This document shows, one piece after another, positions 1 to 6,578 of a DNA stretch of 15,786 nucleotides. Every line of letters begins with the position of its first letter. Position 1 is the first letter of the stretch. Source of the DNA: Phycisphaerae bacterium (GTDB lineage Bacteria > Planctomycetota > Phycisphaerae > UBA1845); contig JAJDDS010000216.1 of NCBI GenBank assembly GCA_029260195.1, positions 1-15,786 on the forward strand. The letters are read 5' to 3'. Position numbers and translations under genes: made by a program. Below the pieces are notes generated by a model. It was given only the letters and a program-made list of their open reading frames with translations. It did no database searches and was not told the origin of the DNA.

Positions 1-1366
1 GGTCGATGATCCGGGCTCCGACCGCGTCTCCCCAGACGTTTGTGGCGGTTCGGAACATGTCCAGAATTCGGTCCACGCCGATGATCAACCCGATGGCAGC
101 CACCGGTATGGCGGCGGCTGACGGGTCCGCGGCCAGCACGTTCGCGTTCACCGCGTCCAGCACGATCACCATGGTCACCAACCCAGCCGACGGGATTCCG
201 GCGGCGCCGACGGCTGCGAGGGTGGCGGTGATCGCGATCAGGATCAGCGTGGTCAGCCCCAACTCCATCCCGTACGCCTGCGCCAAGAACACGACAGCCA
301 CGGCTTCGTAGAGCGCGGTCCCGTCCATATTGATCGTCGAGCCGAGGGGCAGGACAAACCCGGCTGACTGTTTGCTGACGCCGCCTAATTCGGTCGCGCA
401 CTCGATGGTGACGGGGAGTGTGGCGGACGACGAGTCGGTGCCGATGGCGGTCATGATGGCCTGCCGCATCTGTCGCATGAACCGGAATGGGCTGCGGGAA
501 CCGTCGGGTCCGGGACGAGCGAACAACCACAACACCAATGGCAGCACCACCAGCCCGTGAATCGCCAGCCCCGCCAGGACAACGAACATGTACGTGCTGA
601 TCGCGCTGGCGAAGACCGCAAGCCCGATCCGCGCAACGGTCCACGCGAGCAATGCGAACACGCCAACGGGTGCCAACCAAATGACACCATGCACCATCTT
701 CATCAGCACCTCGAACAGCGCGTCGAAGCCATCGATGATAATGCGGTTCTTCGGACCGATCATCGTCACGACGACACCGAAGAAAATTGAGAAGAAGATG
801 ATGGGCAATGGCTGACCGGTGTTCGCCACCTTCTTCGGTGAATAGGATATTCCCGACGCCGCTCCGACGATATTGAGCGGGATAATCTGCGTCACGAGTC
901 CGCGCACCACACCGATGAGCCCCTCCCGTTGTTTCGCGGTGAGGGCTTCGACCTTGTCCGTATCCTGTGCGTACCCGGCTTCCGCTTCGGCGCGTTGCTG
1001 TTGGTTGATTTTCGCCCCGGGTTGAAACGCGGTGACGAGGACGAGTCCGATGGTCACGGCGATGACCATGGTGGCCATGTAGTAGAAGATGGTCCACCCA
1101 CCGATCTTTCCGAGCTTGCGGAAGTCACCAACGCTGGTGACGCCGACGATGACGCTTGTGGCTACCAGCGGGATAATCATCATCTTCAACAAGCCCATGA
1201 AGATGTTGTTGCCCAGGAATGTGAAGACGGCGAGGGCCGTCGCGTGTGCGTGCTGCGATTCGGGCTGATCGAGGCGATAGTCGGGGTCGTACAGCAGTTG
1301 CCCGACGATTGTGCCAAGCACCAACCCGACGAGAATCAGCAGTGTGAGAATCCAGTTCGAGCGCAT
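1..1366 (-). CDS. Dicarboxylate/amino acid:cation symporter (DAACS family), C-terminus cut off
   Basis: Membrane carrier coupling uptake of an acidic amino acid or C4-dicarboxylate to Na+ or H+. The 455 residues visible show the family signatures in order: TM1 at about 5-25, the TM2-3 region at 43-113, hairpin-1 motif SSSATLP (312-318), NMDGT in TM7 (346-350), hairpin-2 GIPSAG (390-395) and TM8 motif DRILDMFRTATNVWGD (432-447). By comparison with GltPh, D436, R439, T440, N443 and D447 fall on substrate and Na+ ligands. SSSATLPVT and NMDGTALYEA look closer to eukaryotic EAAT carriers than to DctA. A hydrophilic insert (about 117-145) follows TM3. The ATG is preceded by AGGAAGGG. The gene lies 48 nt downstream of the Tiki-like lipoprotein on the same strand, so cotranscription is likely. 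Only a short C-terminal tail should be missing. The exact substrate cannot be read. Confidence 0.95.
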   Translation of the reverse strand, partial: MRSNWILTLLILVGLVLGTIVGQLLYDPDYRLDQPESQHAHATALAVFTFLGNNIFMGLLKMMIIPLVATSVIVGVTSVGDFRKLGKIGGWTIFYYMATMVIAVTIGLVLVTAFQPGAKINQQQRAEAEAGYAQDTDKVEALTAKQREGLIGVVRGLVTQIIPLNIVGAASGISYSPKKVANTGQPLPIIFFSIFFGVVVTMIGPKNRIIIDGFDALFEVLMKMVHGVIWLAPVGVFALLAWTVARIGLAVFASAISTYMFVVLAGLAIHGLVVLPLVLWLFARPGPDGSRSPFRFMRQMRQAIMTAIGTDSSSATLPVTIECATELGGVSKQSAGFVLPLGSTINMDGTALYEAVAVVFLAQAYGMELGLTTLILIAITATLAAVGAAGIPSAGLVTMVIVLDAVNANVLAADPSAAAIPVAAIGLIIGVDRILDMFRTATNVWGDAVGARIID

Positions 1367-1414
1367 CGGCGAGCCCTTCCTGACGGGTTCCGTCCGCCAT
1401 TTGCCTTTCGACTT

Positions 1415-2188
1415 TCAGTCCCCCGCGCCGAGGCATTCCGCCAACGACCGCACCACGACATCCTCCCGCTCCATCAGACGATCGAGAATCCAGTATTTGT
1501 GCCAAGCCCCGAACATGATCAGGATACGCTCCCCCGAATCGCGCCGACGATCGAGCGCCTCCGAAATCAGCGCGTAGTGCGCTCGGTTGATGTTCGTCCA
1601 CCCGCCCGGGCCTAAGATGTCGTTGAATAGCCGATCGTACGGTTCGAGCCCCCGCTGGACGATCGCGTCGTAGCGCGGCGTATGGATCTTCCACGGGTCG
1701 TCGTCCAGCCCCTCCGCCGCCAGCCGGGCGTCCGCCCAGTCTTCGGATCGCGTCATTTCCTCCCAGTCCGCCGGGCGCTCGGTCTTCAACGCCGCCAGCT
1801 TCGCCCGCCGATCGGACGCCATATCCGCCGTCCAGGCTGCGCACGGGACGATTTCGAAGTCCATCTCGCGCGTCAGCGGAAACAAGGCGGACACATACTC
1901 GGGGAACCGCGCCACGCGAGCCTCCGTCACCTCCCCCGTCTGCTCGAACTCGTCCAGCGCCGCGCCCAGCCGATCCGGCGGAATCTCGCACAGGATTGCG
2001 TCCGGATCGATCGCTCGGATCAACGACTTCACACGCTCGATCCCGTACGACTCGCTTATCACGTGACCGTCATGGATCATCCCCATCACGACGACATCGG
2101 TCATCGTCCGCGGCGCGCATCCCGCGCCGTTCACCAGGAATAGAACTCCGATCCACGCGCCCGCACCGCGCCAACACACACACCGCAT
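1415..2188 (-). CDS. Small lipoprotein resembling the Tiki/TraB/PrgY superfamily
   Basis: The 257-aa product starts with an apparent lipoprotein signal: basic start, hydrophobic core (AWIGVLFLV, 11-19) and lipobox GAGC with Cys24. The mature part opens with VVVMGMIHDGHVISESYGIE, then PDAILCEIPPDR (62-73), and ends with RILIMFGAWHKYW (221-233). A beta-strand ending in an early H...S element, a strand carrying a conserved Glu, and a late GxxH strand are how I recognise Tiki/TraB/EreA-type proteins, some of which are metal-dependent hydrolases. The assignment rests on these patterns only, and enzymatic activity is not shown. Start choice: GGAGG lies about 6 nt before this ATG and the signal peptide begins here; a longer in-frame reading reaches back to 2383 but crosses non-coding-looking sequence and half of the inverted repeat. 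The symporter gene follows 48 nt downstream. A TTGACA box lies about 60 nt upstream. Confidence 0.65.
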   Translation of the reverse strand: MRCVCWRGAGAWIGVLFLVNGAGCAPRTMTDVVVMGMIHDGHVISESYGIERVKSLIRAIDPDAILCEIPPDRLGAALDEFEQTGEVTEARVARFPEYVSALFPLTREMDFEIVPCAAWTADMASDRRAKLAALKTERPADWEEMTRSEDWADARLAAEGLDDDPWKIHTPRYDAIVQRGLEPYDRLFNDILGPGGWTNINRAHYALISEALDRRRDSGERILIMFGAWHKYWILDRLMEREDVVVRSLAECLGAGD

Positions 2189-2225
2189 AACAACCTCCAC
2201 CTCGGAACTCGGCTGCACCGGCCCC

Positions 2226-2254
2226 AAGCTGCCACCTTCCGTTGGTCCTGTCAA
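2226..2254 (-). promoter_or_regulatory. Possible promoter for the Tiki-like lipoprotein
   Basis: On the minus strand a perfect -35 TTGACA (2254-2249) is followed after 17 nt by CAGCTT (2231-2226), a poor -10 that matches the consensus at only two positions. The location, about 40 nt before the lipoprotein ATG, is right, but the weak -10 keeps this tentative. Confidence 0.25.
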
Positions 2255-2376
2255 ACGCACACCTCGCCTCAACCCGCAAGGGGCGCATCCCGTCTCGGGT
2301 GGCGATTCCCTTGGCGGAGCCGGATCGAGGGCTCGTCGGGCTTGGCAGCGCAGCCACGTGTGATTCCGAGATCCCC

Positions 2377-2454
2377 CTGTCATTCCGAGCGTAGCGAGGA
2401 ATCTCGCTGATGCTCAATTCGCGGCTAGATTCCTCGCTAAGCTCGGAATGACAG
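2377..2454. repeat. Near-perfect inverted repeat of the dispersed GTCATTCCGAGC...GAGGAATC type
   Basis: Left arm 2378-2404 and right arm 2427-2453 are reverse complements at 26 of 27 positions (the one mismatch is G2391 against A2440), with a C-G pair outside (2377/2454) and a 22-nt loop (2405-2426). The arm core, GTCATTCCGAGCGTAGCGAG, is one I know as a dispersed, short non-coding repeat in genomes of several bacterial phyla; that statement is from memory. It lies between two same-strand genes, 88 nt past lpxB, and would form a very stable hairpin in RNA from either strand. It could stop or stabilise lpxB mRNA, or be a REP/MITE-like passenger. No transposase is nearby. Confidence 0.8.
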
Positions 2455-2527
2455 ATCGCGACGCACGCCCATGGTGCGCATCGCCGCCCGACCCGAATCG
2501 CGACATTCGTCCGGCTTGGCGAGCTCC

Positions 2528-2544
2528 GACACCGGTACGGTGTC
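2528..2544 (-). other. Short perfect hairpin overlapping the lpxB stop
   Basis: GACACCG-GTA-CGGTGTC is a perfect 7-bp stem with a 3-nt loop that includes two bases of the lpxB TGA. There is no T-run after it on the minus strand, so it is not a standard intrinsic terminator. It may protect the mRNA 3' end or be chance in G+C-rich DNA. Confidence 0.3.
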
Positions 2545-3706
2545 AGGCGCTGTTGATCATACCGTCAAGGAGTCTGGCCGTGCGCGCCGAGGCGCCGCGT
2601 TTGTTGATGGGCGCGATGGTATCAGCCAGGTCGCGCCGCATCTCCGCGAGCGCGTCCGGGCGAGCGAGTAGGTCGATGGCAGCGCGGGCGATTGGGTGGG
2701 TCGTGGTGTAGTAGGGCATGAACTCGGGGACCAGGCTGCGATCGGCGAGGATGTTGACGAGCGAGAGGTGGTCAATCTGGATCATCCAGCGCCCGACGAG
2801 GTGGTACATCAGCCGCGAGCCGTTGTACATGACGATCATAGGCGAGCCATAGTAGGCCACCTCGAGGGTGGCGGTACCTGAGGCGACGAGCGTCAAGTCG
2901 GCTGCGGTGAGGAGATCGGCGTTTTCCTTCTGGTAGAGGGTGGCGGGAATGCGCGTCTCGTCAAGCCGCGACGCGATGATATCCCTGACGCCGGTGTCGG
3001 CGACGGAAACGCCGATATGAACATTCGGAAATCGCTCGCGGACGGCGCGGGCGACTTCGAGCTGTCCTGTGAGCACTTCGCTGATGACGTGCTTTCGGGA
3101 ACCGGGAAGAATGGCGACGATGGGGTGCCCAGCGGACTTGATCTCGGCGACGCGGTGGGGGTTCGGTTTGGCGTCGTGCAGAGCATCGAAGAGCGGGTGT
3201 CCGACGAAGGTGGCGTCGATGCCGCCATGGCGGAAAAACTGTTCCTCGAAGGGAAGAACGACGGCGAGCTTGTCGATGCGGGCTCGGAGTTTGTGGAGGC
3301 GGTAGGCGCCCCAGGCCCACAATTGGGGGGCGATGTAGTAGAGGACGGGGATAGCTCGCATCCTCGCCCGGAGGGCGATGGGGAAGTTGAGCATGGGGGA
3401 ATCGAGGAGGATGGCTGCGTCGTAGCGCCGGGTGGAGAACTCGCGATCGATGGCGACCATGGCCGCGGCTGCTCGGCCAACGCTGCCGAGGACGCCCGTG
3501 ATCATGGCAGCCGAAGCGGTCATGTCGGCGATGGTTTGGCAGTTTTGGTCACGCATTCTCGGTCCGGCGAGTCCGACGAATCGTGCATTGGGGTGGATTT
3601 CCCTGAAACGACGGATGAGCGATGCGGCGTGGAGATCGGCGCTCGGCTCCGCCGCACTGATGAAGATTCGCGGTGTTTTGTGGCGATGGAGGTGGCTTGG
3701 GGTCAT
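2543..3706 (-). CDS. lpxB: Lipid-A-disaccharide synthase LpxB
   Basis: Glycosyltransferase (GT19, GT-B fold) joining UDP-2,3-diacylglucosamine to lipid X to make the tetraacyl disaccharide of lipid A at the inner face of the cytoplasmic membrane. The 387-aa product is of normal length for LpxB. Family landmarks in order: SAAEPSADLH (17-26, in place of the common GExSGD), LLDSPMLNFPIA (100-111), YYIAPQLWAWG (123-133), VLPFEEQFF (150-158), FVGHPLFD (167-174), ILPGSRKHVISEV (199-211), ASGTATLE (275-282), PMIVMYN (289-295) and LVNILADRSLVPEF (316-329). Start: I chose the ATG at 3706; a TTG at 3718 would add four residues, and neither has a clear Shine-Dalgarno. It is divergent from rpsB across 187 nt. 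Other lpx genes are not in the window. Its presence argues for an outer membrane containing lipid A. Confidence 0.95.
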   Translation of the reverse strand: MTPSHLHRHKTPRIFISAAEPSADLHAASLIRRFREIHPNARFVGLAGPRMRDQNCQTIADMTASAAMITGVLGSVGRAAAAMVAIDREFSTRRYDAAILLDSPMLNFPIALRARMRAIPVLYYIAPQLWAWGAYRLHKLRARIDKLAVVLPFEEQFFRHGGIDATFVGHPLFDALHDAKPNPHRVAEIKSAGHPIVAILPGSRKHVISEVLTGQLEVARAVRERFPNVHIGVSVADTGVRDIIASRLDETRIPATLYQKENADLLTAADLTLVASGTATLEVAYYGSPMIVMYNGSRLMYHLVGRWMIQIDHLSLVNILADRSLVPEFMPYYTTTHPIARAAIDLLARPDALAEMRRDLADTIAPINKRGASARTARLLDGMINSA

Positions 3707-3811
3707 TTTCGGTGGCAATCGGGGTCGGGACGCGGGGCGTCGAGATGGTGTATCGCGACTCCCGCCGGACGTTGCCGCGGGAGAAAACCGTATTTTGGCG
3801 GGAATGATGGC

Positions 3812-3839
3812 TTGATTTCGTTCGGAATCCTGATACCGT
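3812..3839 (+). promoter_or_regulatory. Candidate promoter of the rpsB operon
   Basis: TTGATT (3812-3817), a 16-nt spacer and TACCGT (3834-3839), with TG one base before the -10 (TGATACCGT), an extended -10 arrangement. A start near 3846 would leave a leader of about 48 nt before the rpsB initiation codon. The same -10 hexamer appears in the peptidase promoter of this window. Elsewhere in 3707-3893 I see only a 7-bp hairpin (CTCCCGC 3759-3765 with GCGGGAG 3777-3783). Confidence 0.4.
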
Positions 3840-3893
3840 CGCCACTGCGCTTTTTCGCGGTTGTACTACATTGGCCCTGGCAGGAGACAGCGT

Positions 3894-4787
3894 TTGGCAT
3901 CGGAGCTAGTTCGACAGCTTGTTGATTCGGGGATTCACTACGGACACCGAGTGAGCCGTTGGAATCCGAAAATGCGTCCGTACATTTTCGGCAAGCGCAA
4001 TTTGATCCATATCATCGACATTCGTGAAACGGTCAAGGGTCTGTTGCGCGCCAAGAAGTTCGTGGCGATGGTTGTCGCCCGAGGCGACGATGTGCTGTTC
4101 GTCGGCACGAAACGTCAAGCGCGCGAAGCCGTTCAGGAGCATGCGGGTTCGTCGAAGATGCCCTGGGTCACGGAGCGGTGGCTGGGTGGTACGCTGACGA
4201 ATTTTCGCACGATTCGTTCGCGATTGGCGCGACTGGAAGAACTCGAAGCGGCTGAGGCGGACGGTCGAGCGGCGGAATACAGTAAGAAACAGGCGTCGCG
4301 AAACCTTCGCGAGCGTCAGAAGATCGAGCGTAACCTCTCCGGGATCCGCGACATGTCGCGTTTGCCGGGTGCGTTGGTGATCGTGGACGCGCATCGCGAA
4401 GGGAACGCGTTGCGCGAGGCCCGTTCGCTGAGAATCCCGACGGTATGCTTGATCGACACCGATTCCGATCCGGACTACGCGGATATTCCGATCCCGGGCA
4501 ACGACGACGCCATCCGTTCGATCAACGTGGTGCTGTCTCACCTCGCCACCGCGGTGTCCGAGGGTATGCGAGGGCGCACAGCCCCGTCGCAGGACGATCG
4601 ACCGGAGCCCAAGCGGCGTTCAGAGCGCGAGACGACAGCCCGCGCGAGCGATGACGGAGCATCTGAAAAGCCGGCCGTGGACGCCGCGCCCGCTGTGGAG
4701 TCCGCGGCATCGATAGCGCCGGATTCCGCCGCCGCAGAGGCTGGCGATGTCGCCACTTCGAGTGTCCCGGAGACCTCGTCCCAGTAG
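3894..4787 (+). CDS. rpsB: 30S ribosomal protein S2
   Basis: Small-subunit protein needed for S1 binding and initiation. The 297-aa product shows the family signatures: GIHYGHRVSRWNPKM (13-27), FGKRNLIHIIDI (32-43), VLFVGTKRQAREAV (67-80), RWLGGTLTNFRTI (95-107), NLSGIRDMSRLPGALVIVD (147-165) and IPIPGNDDAIRSI (198-210). Start: the TTG at 3894 has AGGAGA six bases upstream and gives the usual S2 N-terminus (MASELVRQLVDSGIHYGH); an earlier in-frame TTG at 3861 lacks these supports and adds non-homologous residues. After about residue 228 comes a 70-residue, Ala/Ser/Glu/Asp-rich low-complexity tail beyond the typical S2 core. It is first in the rpsB-tsf-pyrH-frr cluster, with tsf 144 nt downstream. 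Confidence 0.97.
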   Translation: MASELVRQLVDSGIHYGHRVSRWNPKMRPYIFGKRNLIHIIDIRETVKGLLRAKKFVAMVVARGDDVLFVGTKRQAREAVQEHAGSSKMPWVTERWLGGTLTNFRTIRSRLARLEELEAAEADGRAAEYSKKQASRNLRERQKIERNLSGIRDMSRLPGALVIVDAHREGNALREARSLRIPTVCLIDTDSDPDYADIPIPGNDDAIRSINVVLSHLATAVSEGMRGRTAPSQDDRPEPKRRSERETTARASDDGASEKPAVDAAPAVESAASIAPDSAAAEAGDVATSSVPETSSQ

Positions 4788-4931
4788 CATGCCGTGAGAG
4801 ACCCAGCGGGTTCGCCCGGCGCGGCGCGGACCGTTTCGCTTTCTTGTGAAAGAGCCGCCAAGCCTGTAGCAACCAACGTGTACCTCGGGGCGGCCGTCAA
4901 AGGTGTGCCCCAAACAACGGAGATGAAGACG

Positions 4932-5771
4932 ATGGCGGGGATCACTGCCGCTCAAGTGAAGGCACTTCGGGAAGAAACCGGGATGCCGATGATGGAATGT
5001 AAAACCGCGTTGACCGACGCTAACGGCAACACCGAGGAAGCCAAAAACCTCCTTCAGAAGAAGTTCAAGGGCAAGATGGCTTCGCGGGCGGCGAATGTGA
5101 CTGGTGAGGGACGGGTGGGGCTGTGCATCGCCGAGGACCGCAAGACCGGCGCGATTGTCGATCTGCGCTGTGAGACAGCTCCGGTCGCCAAGACGGATCA
5201 ATTCATCGCACTGTCTGATGGAATCGCAACGTCGGTGCGTGCTCAGAACAACGCTGAACCGTCGGCGGATGAGACGTTGGCATTGGCATCCTCGATGACG
5301 GGCGGGCGAACGATCGGTGACGAGATCACCGAAGTCTTCGGCCTGCTGCGCGAGAACATCAAGCTGCACGGGGCTCGGCGAATGACAGGTGAATACCTCT
5401 GTGGATACGTGCATCACGATGGCAAGAGCGGCGTGCTGATCGTGCTCGACGCGACGCCGACCGACGCGCAGGTCGGCGTGGACCTGTGTCACCATGTCGT
5501 GTTCTCGGATCCGATGGCAATCACGCGTGCGAGCATTCCAGCCGACCAGATCGAGGAGATCGAGAAGCTGGCGCGGGAGATGGCTGAGGGCGAAGGGAAG
5601 CCGGCGGCAATCGTCGACAAGATCGCCCAGGGCAAGGTGAACGCATTCTGTGCGGAACACGCACTGATGGAACAGGAACACGTCAAGGTATCGAAGACGA
5701 AGGTGGGCGACGTGTTGAAGCAGGCTGGCGTCGGCGCGGTGGTCGACCTGTGCTCGTTCAAAATCGGTTGA
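4932..5771 (+). CDS. tsf: Elongation factor Ts
   Basis: Guanine nucleotide exchange factor that releases GDP from EF-Tu in the cytoplasm. The 279-aa product is close to the usual length. The N-terminal UBA-like domain contains VKALREETGMPMMECKTAL (9-27), followed by the linker and two core-domain halves, ending in VGDVLKQAGVGAVVDLCSF (258-276). Start: this ATG has GGAG nine bases upstream and gives the standard N-terminus (MAGITAAQVKALREETG). The frame is open further back to a GTG at 4794, but those 46 residues match nothing typical of EF-Ts. Odd point: the motif usually written TDFV, whose Asp and Phe push into EF-Tu near the Mg2+ site, reads TAPV here (82-85) within CETAPVAKTDQF. The flanking residues align well, so this is a real substitution rather than a frame problem. 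Confidence 0.96.
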   Translation: MAGITAAQVKALREETGMPMMECKTALTDANGNTEEAKNLLQKKFKGKMASRAANVTGEGRVGLCIAEDRKTGAIVDLRCETAPVAKTDQFIALSDGIATSVRAQNNAEPSADETLALASSMTGGRTIGDEITEVFGLLRENIKLHGARRMTGEYLCGYVHHDGKSGVLIVLDATPTDAQVGVDLCHHVVFSDPMAITRASIPADQIEEIEKLAREMAEGEGKPAAIVDKIAQGKVNAFCAEHALMEQEHVKVSKTKVGDVLKQAGVGAVVDLCSFKIG

Positions 5772-5780
5772 TCGGATCGC

Positions 5781-5805
5781 AAGCCGGCGCTCCGGCGCCG
5801 GTTTT
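5781..5805 (+). terminator. Terminator- or attenuator-like hairpin between tsf and pyrH
   Basis: A perfect 7-bp stem, CCGGCGC (5784-5790) with GCGCCGG (5795-5801), has a 4-nt loop TCCG and is followed by TTTT (5802-5805). Flanking AAG can pair with the first Ts and lengthen the stem. The shape fits an intrinsic terminator, but the U-tract is short, so partial readthrough into pyrH-frr is plausible. Confidence 0.5.
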
Positions 5806-5835
5806 CGGACGCTGACCGGTTCGGATTAAGACTCG

Positions 5836-6555
5836 ATGGCCGACCTCAAATACCGGCGTGTTGTTCTGAAAATCAGCGGGGAGGGGTTGTGTCGCCAGGG
5901 AACCAGCGGCATCGACGCCGAAGAGTTGCAGCGGATCGGCGCCGAGATCAAGCTGGTGGTCGAGTCGGGGGTCGAGTTGGGGCTGGTGATCGGGGGGGGA
6001 AACATCGTTCGCGGGGGAGATCTCGCCAAAAAAATCAAGATCGCTGAACCCGCAGCCCATTACATGGGCATGCTTGGGACGGTGATCAACGCGATCGCGG
6101 TGCAAGAGGTGTTGGAGTCGATCGGTGTCGAGACCCGTGTCCAATCCGCAATCGCCATTGATCGCGTGTGTGAGAAGTTCGTGCGCCGGCGCGCGATGCG
6201 GCATCTCGAAAAAGGCCGGGTTGTCGTCTTCGCAGCCGGGACCGGGAACCCATTCGTGACGACAGACACCGCCGCAGCCCTACGGGCGTCGGAAATCGGA
6301 GCGGACGCCCTGCTGAAAGCCACCAAAGTTGACGGTGTGTACTCGGCGGACCCGATGTCGGACCCAGACGCGCAGCTCCACGAGGATCTGACCTACAACG
6401 AGTTCATCGACAGCCGGTTGAAGGTGATGGACCTGTCCGCCATGGTGATGTGCCAGCAAAATCACATCCCGGTGGTAGTATTCAATCTGAAGGAATCCGG
6501 TAACATGCGGAAGGTCGTCGAGGGAGAGCGCGTCGGAACAGTTGTGTCGGGTTAG
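5836..6555 (+). CDS. pyrH: UMP kinase (uridylate kinase)
   Basis: Phosphorylates UMP to UDP with ATP in pyrimidine nucleotide synthesis; an amino-acid-kinase-fold enzyme, normally a hexamer regulated by GTP and UTP. The 239-aa length is typical. Motifs: VVLKISGEGL (9-18), LVIGGGNIVRGG (50-61, ATP/UMP site), HYMGMLGTVINAIAVQEVLE (75-94, with Gly where many homologues have Ala), FAAGTGNPFVTTDTAAALRA (132-151), LLKATKVDGVYSADP (159-173) and MDLSAMVMC (198-206). A run of eight G at 5992-5999 encodes part of the IGGGN loop and the frame is intact. The Shine-Dalgarno is weak (GGATTAAG, 5823-5830). It sits 64 nt after tsf, behind the hairpin, and 23 nt before frr. Confidence 0.97.
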   Translation: MADLKYRRVVLKISGEGLCRQGTSGIDAEELQRIGAEIKLVVESGVELGLVIGGGNIVRGGDLAKKIKIAEPAAHYMGMLGTVINAIAVQEVLESIGVETRVQSAIAIDRVCEKFVRRRAMRHLEKGRVVVFAAGTGNPFVTTDTAAALRASEIGADALLKATKVDGVYSADPMSDPDAQLHEDLTYNEFIDSRLKVMDLSAMVMCQQNHIPVVVFNLKESGNMRKVVEGERVGTVVSG

Positions 6556-6578
6556 ATAGCGCGTCGAAAGGATTCGCG

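Larger units (their letters stand above)
2189..2542. other. Intergenic region between the Tiki-like lipoprotein gene and lpxB
   Basis: These 354 nt contain no convincing gene; the short readings on both strands have no initiation signals and no recognisable protein. The region holds a tentative promoter for the downstream lipoprotein, a long near-perfect inverted repeat (2377-2454) and a hairpin touching the lpxB stop codon. A partial echo of the repeat, GATTCCGAGATCCCC, lies at 2362-2376, just before the left arm. Confidence 0.7.

Noticed and set aside
2448..2711. Small plus-strand gene after the inverted repeat
   Set aside because: It starts inside the repeat, overlaps the 3' end of lpxB on the other strand, lacks a ribosome binding site and has no recognisable protein content.
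3017..3925. Long plus-strand open reading frame opposite lpxB
   Set aside because: Its product is low-complexity, has no recognised motif and is the complement of a well-supported lpxB; a G+C-rich shadow. The same holds for long antisense frames over tsf (4620-5681), the propeller lipoprotein (8127-9074), the FG-GAP gene (10383-11138) and the peptidase (13235-14029).
4794..4931. Longer N-terminus for EF-Ts from a GTG at 4794
   Set aside because: The added 46 residues do not resemble EF-Ts, and the ATG at 4932 has a Shine-Dalgarno and gives the canonical N-terminus.
5992..5999. Run of eight G as a frameshift site in pyrH
   Set aside because: The frame is intact and the run encodes the conserved glycine loop; nothing suggests programmed slippage.
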